DNA from: Aquiluna sp. KACHI24
GTDB taxonomy: Bacteria; Actinomycetota; Actinomycetes; Actinomycetales; Microbacteriaceae
Direction: 5' to 3'
Assembly: GCF_025997915.1 (NCBI RefSeq)
Contig: NZ_AP026677.1
Coordinates: 868,001 to 932,000, forward strand
Length of the DNA stretch: 64,000 nucleotides
Of this stretch, positions 26,292-37,126 are shown piece by piece. The notes under the pieces were generated by a model. It worked only from the letters and a program-made list of their open reading frames with translations. It did not search any database and was not told where the DNA came from. Each line of letters begins with the position of its first letter. Position 1 is the stretch's first letter. A program made the translations under genes and the position numbers.

Positions 26292-27453
26292 TCTGCGCCA
26301 CCTCTCTGCATCGTTTCTCGAATGCCTCTATCGAGCGACTCAGCGTGAAACGCTCTAAATCTAAGTCAGCGCTGTTTTCCGAGCCTTCTCCTGTCCTGCA
26401 CCACGCTATTGCCGATTCGATTACCTCTTCCGCGCTACTCACGAGTGTTAACCGGGAACCTGAGCCGAAAGTCTTCTCAAGTCCATCTAGCCTGGTTGAA
26501 ACAACCGGCAATCCTGCAGCTAAGTACTGAATCACCTTGTTAGGGATTGCAGCGTTGGCAACCAGGCTGCGGTGCATGGGGTTGATTGCAATATCTGCAA
26601 TCTTTAGATAGCCGGGCAAATGTTCGAATGATATGAATCCCGTAAAGGTAACCCGGTTTTCAATACCGAGCTCTGAAACCAGCTCCCGCAACTCCTTATC
26701 CTGCTCTCCCCCGCCGATTAGTACCAGATGCTCTTGACCTTCAGACCTGGCAAAAGCTCGAATTACTTCTGGAAGCCCCGAGAAATAGAAGAAACTACCC
26801 ATGTAGAGAATCACCTTGGAATCCTTAGCAATCCCAAGGGATGCCTTCAATCCAGAAGGTGCAAGTGACGTCTCAAAGCGCTGAAGATCAATCGGTGGCC
26901 ATTCAACTGATGCTCTCTGAGATTTGGCACCCATCGAAACGCAATACTGGAGCATTGCGGGATTATTCGCACTCAACCAAGTCGATCGTCGATAGACGCG
27001 TTTCTCAGCAAGATAGATCAACTTTGAAAAGATGCCGGTTCTGATCTTGTGGGAGACATCAAGGGCTCGAAACAGGACCGGGACTTTAGCTCGCCTGGCG
27101 GGTGGGATCAACTGCCAACCTTGAGTAGGTACAGAGAAGCTGACTATCAGATCTGGCTTGAAGTTGGATATTACGGCCTTCGCTAACCCACCGGCCTTAA
27201 TTGCCGTCACAAGCCTCCCTATTAAGCCACCGCCTAATTGGGGAGTAAAAAGCGTGATTCTTGAGGAATTAACCACCCGGCCTTGAATCGCAGTCTTGAA
27301 TCCAAGCTCGGAAATTTGCTGCTTTGAGTACCCCTCAGGAAAGTGCCAAAACGCAACTTCGTGACCGTTGGCAGCAAGGTGCTCTGGGAATTCATGCATC
27401 TCATAGATTGGCTTGGTGAGGTAATTCACCTCATGGACAAAGAGAATCCTCAC
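26284..27453 (-). CDS. GT4-family glycosyltransferase
   Basis: 389-residue GT-B glycosyltransferase. The start MRILFVHEVNYLTKPIYEM and VSFSVPTQGW belong to the acceptor domain. ILYMGSFFYFSGLPEVIRAF, LVLIGGGEQDKEL and AAIPNKVIQYLAAGLPVVST form the donor domain with the E/K(x7) region. It is the first gene of the minus-strand operon that makes an N-acetyl-6-deoxyhexosamine. It lies 7 bases below the GT-C gene, so that gene may share the transcript. The sugar transferred is not known. Confidence 0.87.
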   Translation of the reverse strand: MRILFVHEVNYLTKPIYEMHEFPEHLAANGHEVAFWHFPEGYSKQQISELGFKTAIQGRVVNSSRITLFTPQLGGGLIGRLVTAIKAGGLAKAVISNFKPDLIVSFSVPTQGWQLIPPARRAKVPVLFRALDVSHKIRTGIFSKLIYLAEKRVYRRSTWLSANNPAMLQYCVSMGAKSQRASVEWPPIDLQRFETSLAPSGLKASLGIAKDSKVILYMGSFFYFSGLPEVIRAFARSEGQEHLVLIGGGEQDKELRELVSELGIENRVTFTGFISFEHLPGYLKIADIAINPMHRSLVANAAIPNKVIQYLAAGLPVVSTRLDGLEKTFGSGSRLTLVSSAEEVIESAIAWCRTGEGSENSADLDLERFTLSRSIEAFEKRCREVAQSA

Positions 27454-27460
27454 CTAACGC

Positions 27461-29191
27461 CTAGCCCTTGAGCTTGTAAAGCTTGTAGCCGTCGCCCTCG
27501 ATAACTTCTTCGAAGTCACCGACTGCACCCAAATCACCAACAGAAATGATGAACCTGGTGCCTTCAGGGGCAAGAGTTGCGTCGTACTGAGATCCAGGGC
27601 CAAAGAGTTCGTATGGCATGTTAGCGACGTCAGCCCAGATGGCCACGTTGGTTGCTTCGAAGCGAGAACCAGCCAGGACCAGAGTGTCTTCGCGATCAGC
27701 TTCGGACCAGTTTGCATAAACAAACTGACCAGCCTTGTCAGCTGCATTTGGAGTAGCTCTAAAGCCTTGGTACTGATCCTGAATCTGCCACCCAGTTCCC
27801 ACCATCGAGAACGGCAGGATCAAAACAAAAGTCCACTTCAGAAACTTTGGTGCAACTGCGAAGATCAACAAAGCGAGGGCTGAGGTTAGCGCAACGCCAT
27901 TCAGCACATCTTGATTCACAACCAACCCCGCAAGATTTGGAGCGTCTGCAATTTGGATGGTCAAAGTGCCAAAGAAACCAGAGAAGGCTGGAGTTATGAG
28001 CGCTCCGACAAGTATCACCAGCGCCCAGCGAATGAATACGTTCACGTTGTCTGCGAGGCCCTTCACGACAACCGCGAGTCCGGCGAGAGGCACGATCACG
28101 AACAGGAAGTCGTAGTAGCGCAAGAGAACACGCGTCGTGTGGTCGTCACCACCACCGGTAATCCACCCGGTAAACATGACGATTTCCACCATGAGGCTGA
28201 AAAGCCAAATAAATGCGAACAAGGCAAGTGCGGTGGTCGGGGTTAGCTCCCGAGCCCTAATCAATGCCACGAGACCGACGATTAGACCAATAATCGCAAT
28301 GCCCATCAGGGAAAACACTGTTAGGAGGTGAGTGTTTAGTTGAATTCCGAACAGTCCCACAACACCGTTCATTGCACCAGATCCGACGATGCTAGTCGCT
28401 GCACCGGTGGCTGGATCAGTTGCACCACCGGTTGACGCACCCTTGGTCACTTCTTCGACGACACCCGAGCCCAGGTAAACACCAAAGAATCCCAGGGCCT
28501 TAGGTCCTGCAATAGCAAAACCAATAACCACACGACTCAGAATTGCTGCGCCTGCGATTGCACCGACAGATACCAATAGAGGCTTATAGCGAAGCCTTGC
28601 TTGAGTTAGGCCGACAACGACCATGAAGATGCCGACTGCGATTGCAGATAGCCAGGCGTGAGGCTTGATGAGCGATGTGAGTCCAATAAGGCCGCCGACT
28701 ATTGCCCAGTTCTGCCAGGTGAAGTTTGTTGCCGCCTTCAACACGGCAAGCAGAACCAACCCGAGGAAGAAGAAATACATCGACTCGGGTAGGAACATCG
28801 AAGTGTAGACACTAAGTGGGCTCAACCCCGCTGCAATTGTGAATGCATAAGCTGGCCAGAAACCCATCAGTCGCTTGGCAACTAGAAAGATGATGAAGAT
28901 GAACCCGAGAAAGAAAAATAGATTGAGGTACTTGCCGCAGGTGTAAAAGCTCGATCCACAAAGGTTGGTGGAGCTATATACCAAGTTGAACAGGTAGTTA
29001 GAGAAGTCACCTGCCGGAGACGGATCCCATGGGGCCGCCTTTCTGGCATTGATTGAATACAGGTACTCATCACCCAAGATCGCAGGGTTGACCATCCAGA
29101 CGCGCGAGTAGATCCAGCCACCCAGGATGACCAAGGTTCCCAGCATCAACTGGTTCTTCCAGTCTTTGATGAAAGTGACGAAGTTATTCAA
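27461..29191 (-). CDS. Polytopic membrane glycosyltransferase-like protein (GT-C type)
   Basis: 576-residue membrane protein with about 11-13 hydrophobic segments between residues 15 and 470 and a soluble C-terminal stretch of about 100 residues. The first extracytoplasmic loop has NPAILGDEYLYSINAR, in which the acidic DE pair matches the catalytic site of GT-C enzymes that use polyprenyl-phosphate sugars. It follows a DPM1-like GT2 gene by 8 bases, which would supply such a donor. A role as polymerase or as arm-sugar transferase is possible; I cannot decide which. Confidence 0.7.
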   Translation of the reverse strand: MNNFVTFIKDWKNQLMLGTLVILGGWIYSRVWMVNPAILGDEYLYSINARKAAPWDPSPAGDFSNYLFNLVYSSTNLCGSSFYTCGKYLNLFFFLGFIFIIFLVAKRLMGFWPAYAFTIAAGLSPLSVYTSMFLPESMYFFFLGLVLLAVLKAATNFTWQNWAIVGGLIGLTSLIKPHAWLSAIAVGIFMVVVGLTQARLRYKPLLVSVGAIAGAAILSRVVIGFAIAGPKALGFFGVYLGSGVVEEVTKGASTGGATDPATGAATSIVGSGAMNGVVGLFGIQLNTHLLTVFSLMGIAIIGLIVGLVALIRARELTPTTALALFAFIWLFSLMVEIVMFTGWITGGGDDHTTRVLLRYYDFLFVIVPLAGLAVVVKGLADNVNVFIRWALVILVGALITPAFSGFFGTLTIQIADAPNLAGLVVNQDVLNGVALTSALALLIFAVAPKFLKWTFVLILPFSMVGTGWQIQDQYQGFRATPNAADKAGQFVYANWSEADREDTLVLAGSRFEATNVAIWADVANMPYELFGPGSQYDATLAPEGTRFIISVGDLGAVGDFEEVIEGDGYKLYKLKG

Positions 29192-29199
29192 GGTGTTAC

Positions 29200-30147
29200 C
29201 TATCTTCTCTGCTTGGGAACTTTTGGTTCCGACTGGACATCGTAGGAGAGGAAGGAGAGTAGTAGCTGCACTCCCAAAATGATTCCGATAGCTGCCAAGG
29301 TGACCTGACCAGCCGTGGTCGCTCTACCTGCAGAGGCCGCCTCAATATAGCTAGCAAGACCAAACCAAATTCCAAAAGTTAGCATGCCGATACCAACAGG
29401 GAGTTCGATGCTTGCGACCGACCACTCCCTCAAGTAGTAACGGTAAAATACTCGCTTGAGTAGGTTCACCGTGTGACGCCATGGAAACTCAACGAGAACC
29501 TTACGGATCTTTAGGTGACTCTTCTCATCCCCATAAACAGCCTTCATAGGAATGTCTGCGACAACGGCGTTCACGATACTCAGACGGAACAACAGGTCGG
29601 ACTCAAAGAAGTAGGACTTTCGAAGTTTGTCTAGGTGAATGTTTTCTAGAACTCTCCGATGAATTGCGGTGAATCCATTGGTTGGGTCGGTTACCGACCA
29701 ATAACCTGTGGATAGCTTTGACCATAGCGAAAGCACCGCATTGCCAAAAATACGCACCCGCGGCATTTCGTAGAGATCCTCGAGGCTGTCGAAGCGATTT
29801 CCCTTGGAGTAGTCGGCCTCGCCGTCAACCAGCGGGCGAATAAGCCTGGGTATCAGCCTTGGATCCATCTGACCATCGCCATCAACCTTGACCACGATGT
29901 CTGCTCCCGCTTCAAGAGCAGCTCGATAGCCAGTGATTACTGCACCACCCACACCTTGATTTTCAGAGTGGGCAAGAACAGTTACTCGCTTGTCTTTGGA
30001 GTGCTTCTTGACGAATTCACCTGAGTTATCAGGACAGGCGTCATCAACAACAAAAATCTGACCGACCTCAGGGCCGATTAGCTTCAGAACATCAAGAATG
30101 TGATTCGTAACACGATACGAAGGGATCACAACAGCAACAGCGCTCAT
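29200..30147 (-). CDS. Polyprenyl-phosphate glycosyltransferase (GT2, DPM1/GtrB-like)
   Basis: 315-residue GT2 enzyme that probably loads a sugar on undecaprenyl phosphate. It starts MSAVAVVIPSYRVTNHILD. The acidic site is VVKVDGDGQMDP (DGD), with GVGGAVITGYRAAL and DPTNGFTAIHR as further family marks. Two hydrophobic segments near the C-terminus (IELPVGIGMLTFGIWFGL and TLAAIGIILGVQLLLSFL) anchor it in the membrane, as in GtrB. It heads the minus-strand set with the GT-C gene. Confidence 0.85.
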   Translation of the reverse strand: MSAVAVVIPSYRVTNHILDVLKLIGPEVGQIFVVDDACPDNSGEFVKKHSKDKRVTVLAHSENQGVGGAVITGYRAALEAGADIVVKVDGDGQMDPRLIPRLIRPLVDGEADYSKGNRFDSLEDLYEMPRVRIFGNAVLSLWSKLSTGYWSVTDPTNGFTAIHRRVLENIHLDKLRKSYFFESDLLFRLSIVNAVVADIPMKAVYGDEKSHLKIRKVLVEFPWRHTVNLLKRVFYRYYLREWSVASIELPVGIGMLTFGIWFGLASYIEAASAGRATTAGQVTLAAIGIILGVQLLLSFLSYDVQSEPKVPKQRR

Positions 30148-30200
30148 TTCCCCTCCAATCGCTCTCTGAATTCTAGTAACCCAGGCTCAAAAGGCTGGGA

Positions 30201-30674
30201 TTACCAGTCTTTACCTTTGGTGGACATCGCTCTTGCCGCTTCGCGCTTGTCTTGCTGCTCTTTCAAAGTCTGACGTTTGTCCCAGTCTTTCTTACCCTGA
30301 GCAAGGGCAATTTCAACCTTGGCCCTACCGTCTTTGAAGTAAAGCGACAAGGGGACAATCGTCAAACCAGATTCCTTGACTTTGCCGCCGAGCTTGTTGA
30401 GCTCGGCCCGATTTAGAAGCAGTTTGCGCCTGCGGCGAGTGGCGTGATTAGTCCAGCTCCCAGCAAGGAACTCGGGGATGTGGACATTCTCAAGCCAAGC
30501 TTCTCCCCCATCGATGGTTGCATAACCATCGATTAGGGATGCGCGCCCAGCACGCAATGATTTAACCTCTGTTCCAGTTAGCACAAGGCCGGCCTCATAC
30601 ACGTCCAAAATGTGGTAATCGTGTCGGGCCTTGCGATTGGATGCAACCAACTTTTGGCCGCGTTCCCTGGGCAA
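30201..30674 (-). CDS. smpB: SsrA-binding protein SmpB
   Basis: Partner of tmRNA in rescue of stalled ribosomes. The 157 residues contain [20 protein letters not shown] and [14 protein letters not shown] near the N-terminus and the basic C-terminal tail [19 protein letters not shown] that enters the mRNA channel. It follows ftsX by 9 bases, the common actinobacterial prfB-ftsE-ftsX-smpB order. I see no ssrA gene nearby in this window. Confidence 0.96.
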   Translation of the reverse strand: MPRERGQKLVASNRKARHDYHILDVYEAGLVLTGTEVKSLRAGRASLIDGYATIDGGEAWLENVHIPEFLAGSWTNHATRRRRKLLLNRAELNKLGGKVKESGLTIVPLSLYFKDGRAKVEIALAQGKKDWDKRQTLKEQQDKREAARAMSTKGKDW

Positions 30675-30683
30675 GATGTGCTC

Positions 30684-31598
30684 CTAGATCTTGAGGTATC
30701 TCCTGATAGAGACTCCTGATGCGATAACCGCAAGAATAACACCTAGGCCAACCAGATAGGGAGCTACAGTTAGCGCATCGGAGAGACCAACGAAGCTCGT
30801 GAAAGGGAGTTGCAGCGCTAGATAATCGGTAACCAGGTACCTCACTACTGCGAGCGTGGCGCCGGCGGCTAACAATCCACCGAATAAGGCAGCGAATATG
30901 CCTTCCAGCACAAACGGAAGCTGGATTGAGAAATTCGACGCCCCCACAAGTCTCATGATCGAGATTTCTCGGCGTCTAGAGAAAGCGCTAAGCCTGATGG
31001 TCGTTGCAATCAGGAGCGTGGCACTGAGCAACATCACTCCAGCAACCCCGGCTGCCGCCAGGCTACCCACGTTCATGAATGAGAAGATCTGGTCCAGATA
31101 GCCGCGCTGGTCACGAACCTCTTCGACCCCTTCAAGACCTGAGAAGCTCTCAGCGATGAGTTGGCTATCCGAGGGGTTTTTGAGATTTACCCAGAATGCT
31201 TGATTGAGTTGTTCTGGAGAGATGAACTCTAAAACGGTTGATCCGGCAAACTCCTCAGAAAATTTCTCATATGCCGCCTCGTGTGTCTCGAAGAAATACT
31301 CTTCGACGTATGGAGTAATGGCTGCAGAGTCCAATTGCGACTTGACGGCCGCAATTTGCTCTTCGGTTACTCCCCCGACCGGGCAAGCTGCCTCAGGAGA
31401 AAAATCTGTGCAGAGGTAAACGGCAACTTGAGCACGGTCATACCAGTAGTTCTTCATCTCGCCGATTTGTAGCTGAAGCAGTGCCGCTATTCCAACAAAA
31501 GTCAGCGAAATGAAGGTCACGAGAATGATCGAAAAGACCATCGAGACGTTACTCTTTAGGCCCGCCCACATCTCGGAGAGAATGAAGCTTGGACTCAT
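30684..31598 (-). CDS. ftsX: Cell division protein FtsX
   Basis: Membrane subunit of the FtsEX complex, which controls peptidoglycan hydrolases at the septum. It is 304 residues with four transmembrane segments: one near residues 19-42, then three in the C-terminal half ([57 protein letters not shown]). Between the first two lies a large extracytoplasmic loop of about 130 residues with two cysteines. The start overlaps the ftsE stop by four bases. Confidence 0.95.
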   Translation of the reverse strand: MSPSFILSEMWAGLKSNVSMVFSIILVTFISLTFVGIAALLQLQIGEMKNYWYDRAQVAVYLCTDFSPEAACPVGGVTEEQIAAVKSQLDSAAITPYVEEYFFETHEAAYEKFSEEFAGSTVLEFISPEQLNQAFWVNLKNPSDSQLIAESFSGLEGVEEVRDQRGYLDQIFSFMNVGSLAAAGVAGVMLLSATLLIATTIRLSAFSRRREISIMRLVGASNFSIQLPFVLEGIFAALFGGLLAAGATLAVVRYLVTDYLALQLPFTSFVGLSDALTVAPYLVGLGVILAVIASGVSIRRYLKI

Positions 31599-32350
31599 AG
31601 CGACCCCTCGCCGTCTAGGCTCCAGCTACCGGTGTTCGGGTCCACTATGTCCACCGGATTACTTGGTAGTTCACGGTAGCTGGCAGTCTGGGCGTCACGC
31701 ACAATTTCGCCGCTACGAATTTCAATGACTCGCTTCTGCATCCGGTCAACAATTGATCGGTCGTGTGTAGCCATGACAACGGTTGTACCCGATAGGTTGA
31801 TTCGCTCAAGAAGGTTCATGATTTCGGTGCTGGTGGCGGGATCAAGATTTCCAGTTGGCTCATCAGCCAAGAGCACCTCGGGCCGATTCACCAAAGCCCT
31901 GGCAACGGCAACTCTCTGCTGCTCTCCTCCGGACAATTCGCTGGGTAGTCGGTTGGCTTTTTCGTCTAAACCGACGAGCTTCAACACGTCTGGCACTGCG
32001 GTCTCAATAAAAGCTTTTGACTTACCAATCACCTTGAGGGCGAAAGCGACGTTTTGATAAACCGACTTATTTGGAAGCAGTCTAAAGTCTTGAAAAACAA
32101 CGCCTAGTTTCCGGCGAAACTGCGGCACTCGTCTTGATGGGAGGCGGCCGAGATTCTCCCCGAGCACCAAGACCGAACCAGTGTCAGGTCTTTCCTCGCG
32201 AAGCATCAATCGCAAAAGGGTTGATTTACCCGATCCTGAGGTGCCAACAAGAAATACAAACTCACCTCGGGCAATGTCAAGCGAGACCCCCTTTAGGGCT
32301 TGGCTATTTGAACCTTGGTATGTCTTGGTGACTTCTTCTAGTCGGATCAT
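31595..32350 (-). CDS. ftsE: Cell division ATP-binding protein FtsE
   Basis: ABC ATPase that drives FtsX. The 251 residues have Walker [16 protein letters not shown], signature [15 protein letters not shown], and Walker [14 protein letters not shown]. It carries a C-terminal extension of about 25 residues rich in Asn, Pro and Ser beyond the usual 225-230. It sits between prfB and ftsX with a 62-base gap to prfB that may hold its own promoter. Confidence 0.95.
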   Translation of the reverse strand: MIRLEEVTKTYQGSNSQALKGVSLDIARGEFVFLVGTSGSGKSTLLRLMLREERPDTGSVLVLGENLGRLPSRRVPQFRRKLGVVFQDFRLLPNKSVYQNVAFALKVIGKSKAFIETAVPDVLKLVGLDEKANRLPSELSGGEQQRVAVARALVNRPEVLLADEPTGNLDPATSTEIMNLLERINLSGTTVVMATHDRSIVDRMQKRVIEIRSGEIVRDAQTASYRELPSNPVDIVDPNTGSWSLDGEGSL

Positions 32351-32412
32351 TGTGGCTAAAGCCTAAAAAGCGATTACTGCTTATTACCCAAGACTCTCCG
32401 AGGCTTAGGTAA

Positions 32413-33519
32413 TTACACCTCTTGCTGCTTTCTCCAGCGGATACCCGCCTGGATAAAACCATCGATCTCACCGTCAAACACATCGTCAGGGTTATTGACC
32501 TCATAACCGGTTCTGAGGTCCTTGACCATCTGATACGGAGCAAGCACATAGGAGCGCATCTGTTCTCCCCAGCTCGCCTTCACATCGCCGGCGAGCTGCT
32601 TTTTCTTGGCTTCTTCCTCTTGGCGCTTGATTTCCAGAAGCCTCGATTGCAGAACCCTCATAGCTGCAACCTTGTTTTGCAGCTGGCTCTTCTCGTTTTG
32701 GCAAGAAACAACAATTCCAGTTGGAATGTGGGTGATGCGGACTGCAGAGTCAGTCGTGTTAACAGACTGACCTCCAGGTCCCGATGAGCGAAAGACGTCA
32801 ACCCTGATTTCAGAATCGGGAATATCAACCGCATCCGTTGTCTCCACGAGCGGAACAACCTCAACTGCGGCAAAGGAGGTTTGCCTCTTACCCGCTGCAT
32901 TGAATGGACTCATACGAACTAAGCGATGAGTCCCAGATTCAACAGAGATGTTTCCGTATGCGTAAGGAGCATCTAATTCAAAGGTGGCGGACTTGATGCC
33001 AGCACCCTCTGCATAAGAGATGTCCAGCACCTGAGCCTTGATGCCCTGCTTTTCTGCGAAACGCAGATACATACGCATTAACATCTCGGCAAAATCAGTT
33101 GCATCGTCTCCGCCTGCGCCGCTTCGGATAGTCACCACCGCACCTCGAGAGTCATACTCTCCATTCAGCAAAGTTTCGATTTCAAGTGCGTCTAGTTTTG
33201 AGCGAAGGCTTGTAATTTCCGACTGAACCTCAGTCTCCAAGCTGGCGTCGCCGGATTCAACAGACATGTCGAGCAGAACATCAAGATCGTCGATTGCCGA
33301 CCTAAGGGATGTGATTTTCTCAAGTTTGGTTCTTACTCTCGACAACTCACCCGTGACCTGCTGGGCTTTGGTTTGATCATCCCAGAGCTTCGGATCGCTG
33401 GCCTGAGCTTCTAGCTCTTGCACCCTTTTGCCGAGCGCGTCAGGCTCGAGAACTGCAGCAATAGCTGAATAGGTCTGCCTCAGTGAGGCTAGGTCCTGTC
33501 TCAGTTCATATTCAGCCAT
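32413..33519 (-). CDS. prfB: Peptide chain release factor 2
   Basis: Terminates translation at UGA and UAA. The 368-residue frame is uninterrupted, so there is no programmed +1 frameshift. The stop-codon recognition tripeptide SPF lies in [19 protein letters not shown], and the catalytic GGQ loop is [25 protein letters not shown] on the minus strand (33529-33534) lies nine bases before the ATG, which hints at a very short leader. It diverges from the ABC exporter. Confidence 0.96.
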   Translation of the reverse strand: MAEYELRQDLASLRQTYSAIAAVLEPDALGKRVQELEAQASDPKLWDDQTKAQQVTGELSRVRTKLEKITSLRSAIDDLDVLLDMSVESGDASLETEVQSEITSLRSKLDALEIETLLNGEYDSRGAVVTIRSGAGGDDATDFAEMLMRMYLRFAEKQGIKAQVLDISYAEGAGIKSATFELDAPYAYGNISVESGTHRLVRMSPFNAAGKRQTSFAAVEVVPLVETTDAVDIPDSEIRVDVFRSSGPGGQSVNTTDSAVRITHIPTGIVVSCQNEKSQLQNKVAAMRVLQSRLLEIKRQEEEAKKKQLAGDVKASWGEQMRSYVLAPYQMVKDLRTGYEVNNPDDVFDGEIDGFIQAGIRWRKQQEV

Positions 33520-33593
33520 AACCAGCTAAGTTTAGGCTCTAAAGGGCCTCGGAACCCGCTCGCGAATAGACTCTGTAATTGTTGAGGGGTCAC

Positions 33594-35390
33594 ATGCAAA
33601 AACTAACCTTCCGATCAATCGGAAAGATTCTCGAAAAGCCAGTTAGGCGCAAGTTGCTGCTTTTGGCAATCGCTCGAATCGCTGCCAACTTGCTGGACCT
33701 GCTTGGCCTTGCAGGCATCGCCCTATTGGCCACGGCATTTGGTTCTTTAGCCTCTGGATCGGCTGAACGCGCTCCATTGAATTTGCCGCTTGTCGGCGAG
33801 TGGTACATCAATGAATACGAAGCAGTCTTCATCGCAATGGGCGTTGCCGTGGTGTTTCTTCTGAAATCTGGCTTCTCGATTTGGCTCAATCTTCAGACCT
33901 CCCTCACAGTGGCAGGACTCGAAGGCAAGCACTCTCGTGAACTTGCGGAATCCTTTTTCTCGCCGATATCAAAGGGAGTTACCAACCAAGAGTCTGTCGC
34001 AGAGTTCCAAAACCGAGTCATGTACTCGACTGGCGCACTTACTTCCTTTTTGAACGCGAGAATCACGTTCATGGCAGAGGCCTCTTTGCTAGTTGCAATG
34101 GTGCTTATGTTTCTGCTCGTGAATCCGATAGCTACAGTTTCGATGTTTCTCTTCATGGGCGGCGTCCTTCTGGTGTTAAACCGAATGATCAACATCCGAA
34201 TTGTTCGCAATGGACAGAACCAGATGAGGGGCTACGAGGCGAGCCTACAGACCAGCAGGGACCTCTTCGGGGTCAAGCGAGAGGCTCTAAGCGCTGGTGT
34301 TGCAGAGTCCTGGCTGGAGAAGTTCACGCGGAGCCGCTATCAGGCGGCGCAAGGCGGAGCTGTAATTTATACACTCAACTCCCTCCCTCGATATGTTGTG
34401 GAGACCTCACTGATCCTTGGCATCTTTGCCTTCATCGGCGGCGTTGTAGTCTTCTCTGACCTACCATCCCAGGCAATAACAATCGGGGTATTTCTCGCTG
34501 GGGGTCTCAGACTAATTGCATCTGTGCTCCCTCTCCAGGCCGCAATCAGCATGATGAAAGACGGTGCGAACAGGGGGCACCTTGCATACGAGGCCCTAGT
34601 GGCTCGACAGTCAAGATCTGAGGCCCGACAAGACAGGCCACTGGATGTTTCGGCAATGAGTGGCATGTCATTCAACGACGTTCATTTCAAGTACCCAACC
34701 GGCCAGACAGAAGTCCTGTCATCGATCTCCCTCACCGTTCATCCACTCACTAAGGTCGCGATCGTTGGTCGATCGGGAGCTGGAAAGTCAACCATCTTTG
34801 ATCTTGCCACGGGCTTCCTTGAGCCAACCTCAGGCGAAATCAAAATTGGCAACCACACACCACGCGAGATCCTGTTTGGCGCTCCTGGAACCTTCGGAAT
34901 CGTTACCCAAAGACCACATCTTGTTACCGGCAGCCTGGTTGAGAACGTTTCTTTGGTTGACGACTCTTCATCAGACCGAGCAAAGGTGGAGCAGTCTCTA
35001 AACCGTGCGGGTTTGTCAAAGTTCACCTCACAGCCAAACTGGTGGGAGTTGCAGATAAAGCCTGACTCTGGGCAACTCTCAGGCGGTGAGATTCAAAGAC
35101 TTGGGCTTGCAAGAGCTCTTTATCGTGATCCAAAGATCCTGTTCCTCGATGAGGCAACCAGTGCGCTAGATGCTGAGACCGAAGCCGAAATCACCAAGGT
35201 GCTCCAAGAACTCAAGAATGAAATGACCGTGGTTCTGATTGCTCACAGACTTTCAACGGTCATGGGTGCAGACAAGATCATCTACCTCGACTCAGGACGC
35301 ATCGTCGCCGAGGGTACATTCCAAGAACTCAAGGCTTCAGTTCCCGACTTCGCTCGCGCTGTCGAGCTGATGGACCTAAGCGATAAATAG
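33594..35390 (+). CDS. ABC exporter, fused transmembrane and ATPase domains
   Basis: 598-residue half-transporter of the type IV exporter family. The membrane domain spans about residues 15-325 with six predicted segments. The ATPase domain (about 355-598) has Walker A GRSGAGKSTIFDLA (392-405), signature QLSGGEIQRLGLARAL, Walker B ILFLDEATSALD and AHRLSTV. ATG 33594 has GAGGGG upstream and a possible -10 TAGACT at 33567. A longer frame with two TTG codons at 33579 is less likely. Substrate is unknown. Lipid-linked glycan flippases of the PglK type have this design, and a glycan island lies 3.5 kb away, but that link is inference. Confidence 0.88.
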   Translation: MQKLTFRSIGKILEKPVRRKLLLLAIARIAANLLDLLGLAGIALLATAFGSLASGSAERAPLNLPLVGEWYINEYEAVFIAMGVAVVFLLKSGFSIWLNLQTSLTVAGLEGKHSRELAESFFSPISKGVTNQESVAEFQNRVMYSTGALTSFLNARITFMAEASLLVAMVLMFLLVNPIATVSMFLFMGGVLLVLNRMINIRIVRNGQNQMRGYEASLQTSRDLFGVKREALSAGVAESWLEKFTRSRYQAAQGGAVIYTLNSLPRYVVETSLILGIFAFIGGVVVFSDLPSQAITIGVFLAGGLRLIASVLPLQAAISMMKDGANRGHLAYEALVARQSRSEARQDRPLDVSAMSGMSFNDVHFKYPTGQTEVLSSISLTVHPLTKVAIVGRSGAGKSTIFDLATGFLEPTSGEIKIGNHTPREILFGAPGTFGIVTQRPHLVTGSLVENVSLVDDSSSDRAKVEQSLNRAGLSKFTSQPNWWELQIKPDSGQLSGGEIQRLGLARALYRDPKILFLDEATSALDAETEAEITKVLQELKNEMTVVLIAHRLSTVMGADKIIYLDSGRIVAEGTFQELKASVPDFARAVELMDLSDK

Positions 35391-35431
35391 CAAATCGACC
35401 GGGAACTTTCGCTCACCGGTCGATTGCTTTT
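35391..35431. terminator. Hairpin terminator between convergent genes
   Basis: A perfect 10-bp stem (AATCGACCGG at 35393-35402 with CCGGTCGATT at 35416-35425) and 13-base loop starts three bases after the ABC exporter stop and is followed by GCTTTTG. On the other strand it follows the importer ATPase gene, with a weaker U-tract. It probably serves both directions. Confidence 0.65.
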
Positions 35432-35441
35432 GAAGCTTGTT

Positions 35442-37076
35442 CTAGATAGCTCTTCTAAGCTCTCTTCTTCTGGCCTGCTCGACTGGGTCTGGAACAGGAA
35501 CTGCGGAGATAAGACGCTTGGTGTATTCCATCTGTGGGTTCTTCAGAATCTGGTCACGCTCACCAATCTCAACCAGCTTGCCATGCTGCATAACTGCAAT
35601 TCGGTGGGCAAGCATGTCGACGACTGCTAGGTCGTGAGAGATAAAGAGACATGCGAACTTGAGCTGGTCTTGAAGCTCCAAAAGAAGCTCTAGGAATCTA
35701 GCCTGAACCGAAACGTCAAGTGCTGAGGTTGGCTCGTCTGCGATCAGTAGGTCTGGGCGCAGTGCTAGCGCGCGGGCAATACCAACACGCTGGCGCTGGC
35801 CACCTGATAGCTCGTGTGGGTAGCGGTTGCGGTAGCTGCGTGGTAGCTCTACTGAGTCAAGGAGGTCTTCGACCATTTTGTTCAGCTCATCACCTTTGGC
35901 ACGGCCTGCTAGAAGCAATGGCTCTCCAATTGACTCACCGATTGGAAGACGTGGGTTAAGCGATGAACCTGGGTCTTGGAAGACGATACCGGTGTGCTGA
36001 CGGATCTCACGAAGCTGCTTCTGGTTGGCCTTTGAAATGTCTCGACCTACCAGCTGGATTGAACCTGCGGCGGTTGGTAGTAGGCCAATAGCTGCACGAC
36101 CAACGGTGGTCTTTCCAGAACCTGACTCACCAACCAAACCAAGAATCTCTCCCGGGTAGATTTCAAAGCTGATGTCTTTGGCTGCTGTGAAAGCAGGGAT
36201 ACGACCGCGCTTTGGATAGGTGATTTCAACACCCTCAAGCTTTAGAACAGGTTCGGGCTTAGTGATCTCAAGCTCACGCTTAGCCACCGAACCAAGCTTT
36301 GGCACTGCGGCCAATAGCTGCTGGGTGTATGGGTGCTCTGGGCGGTTGAAGATCTGATCTGCAGTACCCTGCTCAACAGTGAAGCCGTCCTTCATGACCA
36401 AGATTCGGTCAGCTAGGTCAGCAACTACACCCATGTCGTGGGTGATTAGCAGAACAGCTGAGTTCAGCTTGTCCTTGAGGTTTCTCATCAGGTCAAGAAT
36501 TTCTGCCTGCACAGTCACGTCAAGCGCAGTGGTTGGCTCATCAGCAATTAGCAGCGATGGCTCACAGGCAAGCGACTGCGCGATCATTGCGCGCTGACGC
36601 TGACCACCGGAGAGCTGGTGAGGGTACTTGTCAACCGACTGAGCTGGGTTTGGAATCTCAACCATTTCCAAAAGCTCGATGGCTCTGGCCCGAGCTGCCT
36701 TTGGAGTTAGGTCGAAGTGAGTTCTCAGCGTCTCAGAGATCTGAAAGCCAATGGTGTAGAGCGGGTTTAGGGCCGTCATTGGCTCCTGGAAGATGTAAGC
36801 AACTTCCTTACCCCTAAAGCTCTGGAGCTGCTTTGGCTTCGCGCCAAGCATTTCGGTGCCCTTGACCTTGACCGAACCAGAGGTGCGGGCGTTTGACGCT
36901 AGTAGGCCCATGAGACCCATGGAGCTTGATGACTTACCAGAGCCAGACTCACCCACGATGGCGAGCACCTCTCCTGGTCGGATCTCGTAGTTCATGTCGA
37001 TGGCAGCTGGATACCAGACACCGTCTACCCAGAAATCAACGTTGTAGTTCTCGACCTTCAAAATTGGCTCGGTCAT
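35442..37076 (-). CDS. Peptide/nickel-type ABC importer, fused dual ATPase (DppD-DppF-like)
   Basis: 544-residue ATPase with two complete nucleotide-binding domains. Each has Walker A ([18 protein letters not shown]), signature LSGGQRQR, and Walker B ([24 protein letters not shown]). Each domain ends with the oligopeptide-transporter C-terminal region ([24 protein letters not shown]). It powers the two permeases encoded at 37733-40347. Unusually, a plus-strand PH-domain gene lies between it and those permeases, so it may need its own promoter. Confidence 0.93.
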   Translation of the reverse strand: MTEPILKVENYNVDFWVDGVWYPAAIDMNYEIRPGEVLAIVGESGSGKSSSSMGLMGLLASNARTSGSVKVKGTEMLGAKPKQLQSFRGKEVAYIFQEPMTALNPLYTIGFQISETLRTHFDLTPKAARARAIELLEMVEIPNPAQSVDKYPHQLSGGQRQRAMIAQSLACEPSLLIADEPTTALDVTVQAEILDLMRNLKDKLNSAVLLITHDMGVVADLADRILVMKDGFTVEQGTADQIFNRPEHPYTQQLLAAVPKLGSVAKRELEITKPEPVLKLEGVEITYPKRGRIPAFTAAKDISFEIYPGEILGLVGESGSGKTTVGRAAIGLLPTAAGSIQLVGRDISKANQKQLREIRQHTGIVFQDPGSSLNPRLPIGESIGEPLLLAGRAKGDELNKMVEDLLDSVELPRSYRNRYPHELSGGQRQRVGIARALALRPDLLIADEPTSALDVSVQARFLELLLELQDQLKFACLFISHDLAVVDMLAHRIAVMQHGKLVEIGERDQILKNPQMEYTKRLISAVPVPDPVEQARRRELRRAI

Positions 37077-37126
37077 TTACCCATTCCTTTCGGGCTTGAA
37101 ACAAATTGTCGTGAAAAGATTCTTGA

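Noticed and set aside
30148-30200. ssrA (tmRNA) gene or terminator next to smpB
   Set aside because: The gap is 53 bases; only a 5-bp stem is possible and no tmRNA ends are seen.
32413-33519. Programmed frameshift in prfB
   Set aside because: The reading frame is uninterrupted for 368 residues, and the usual in-frame TGA near codon 26 is absent.
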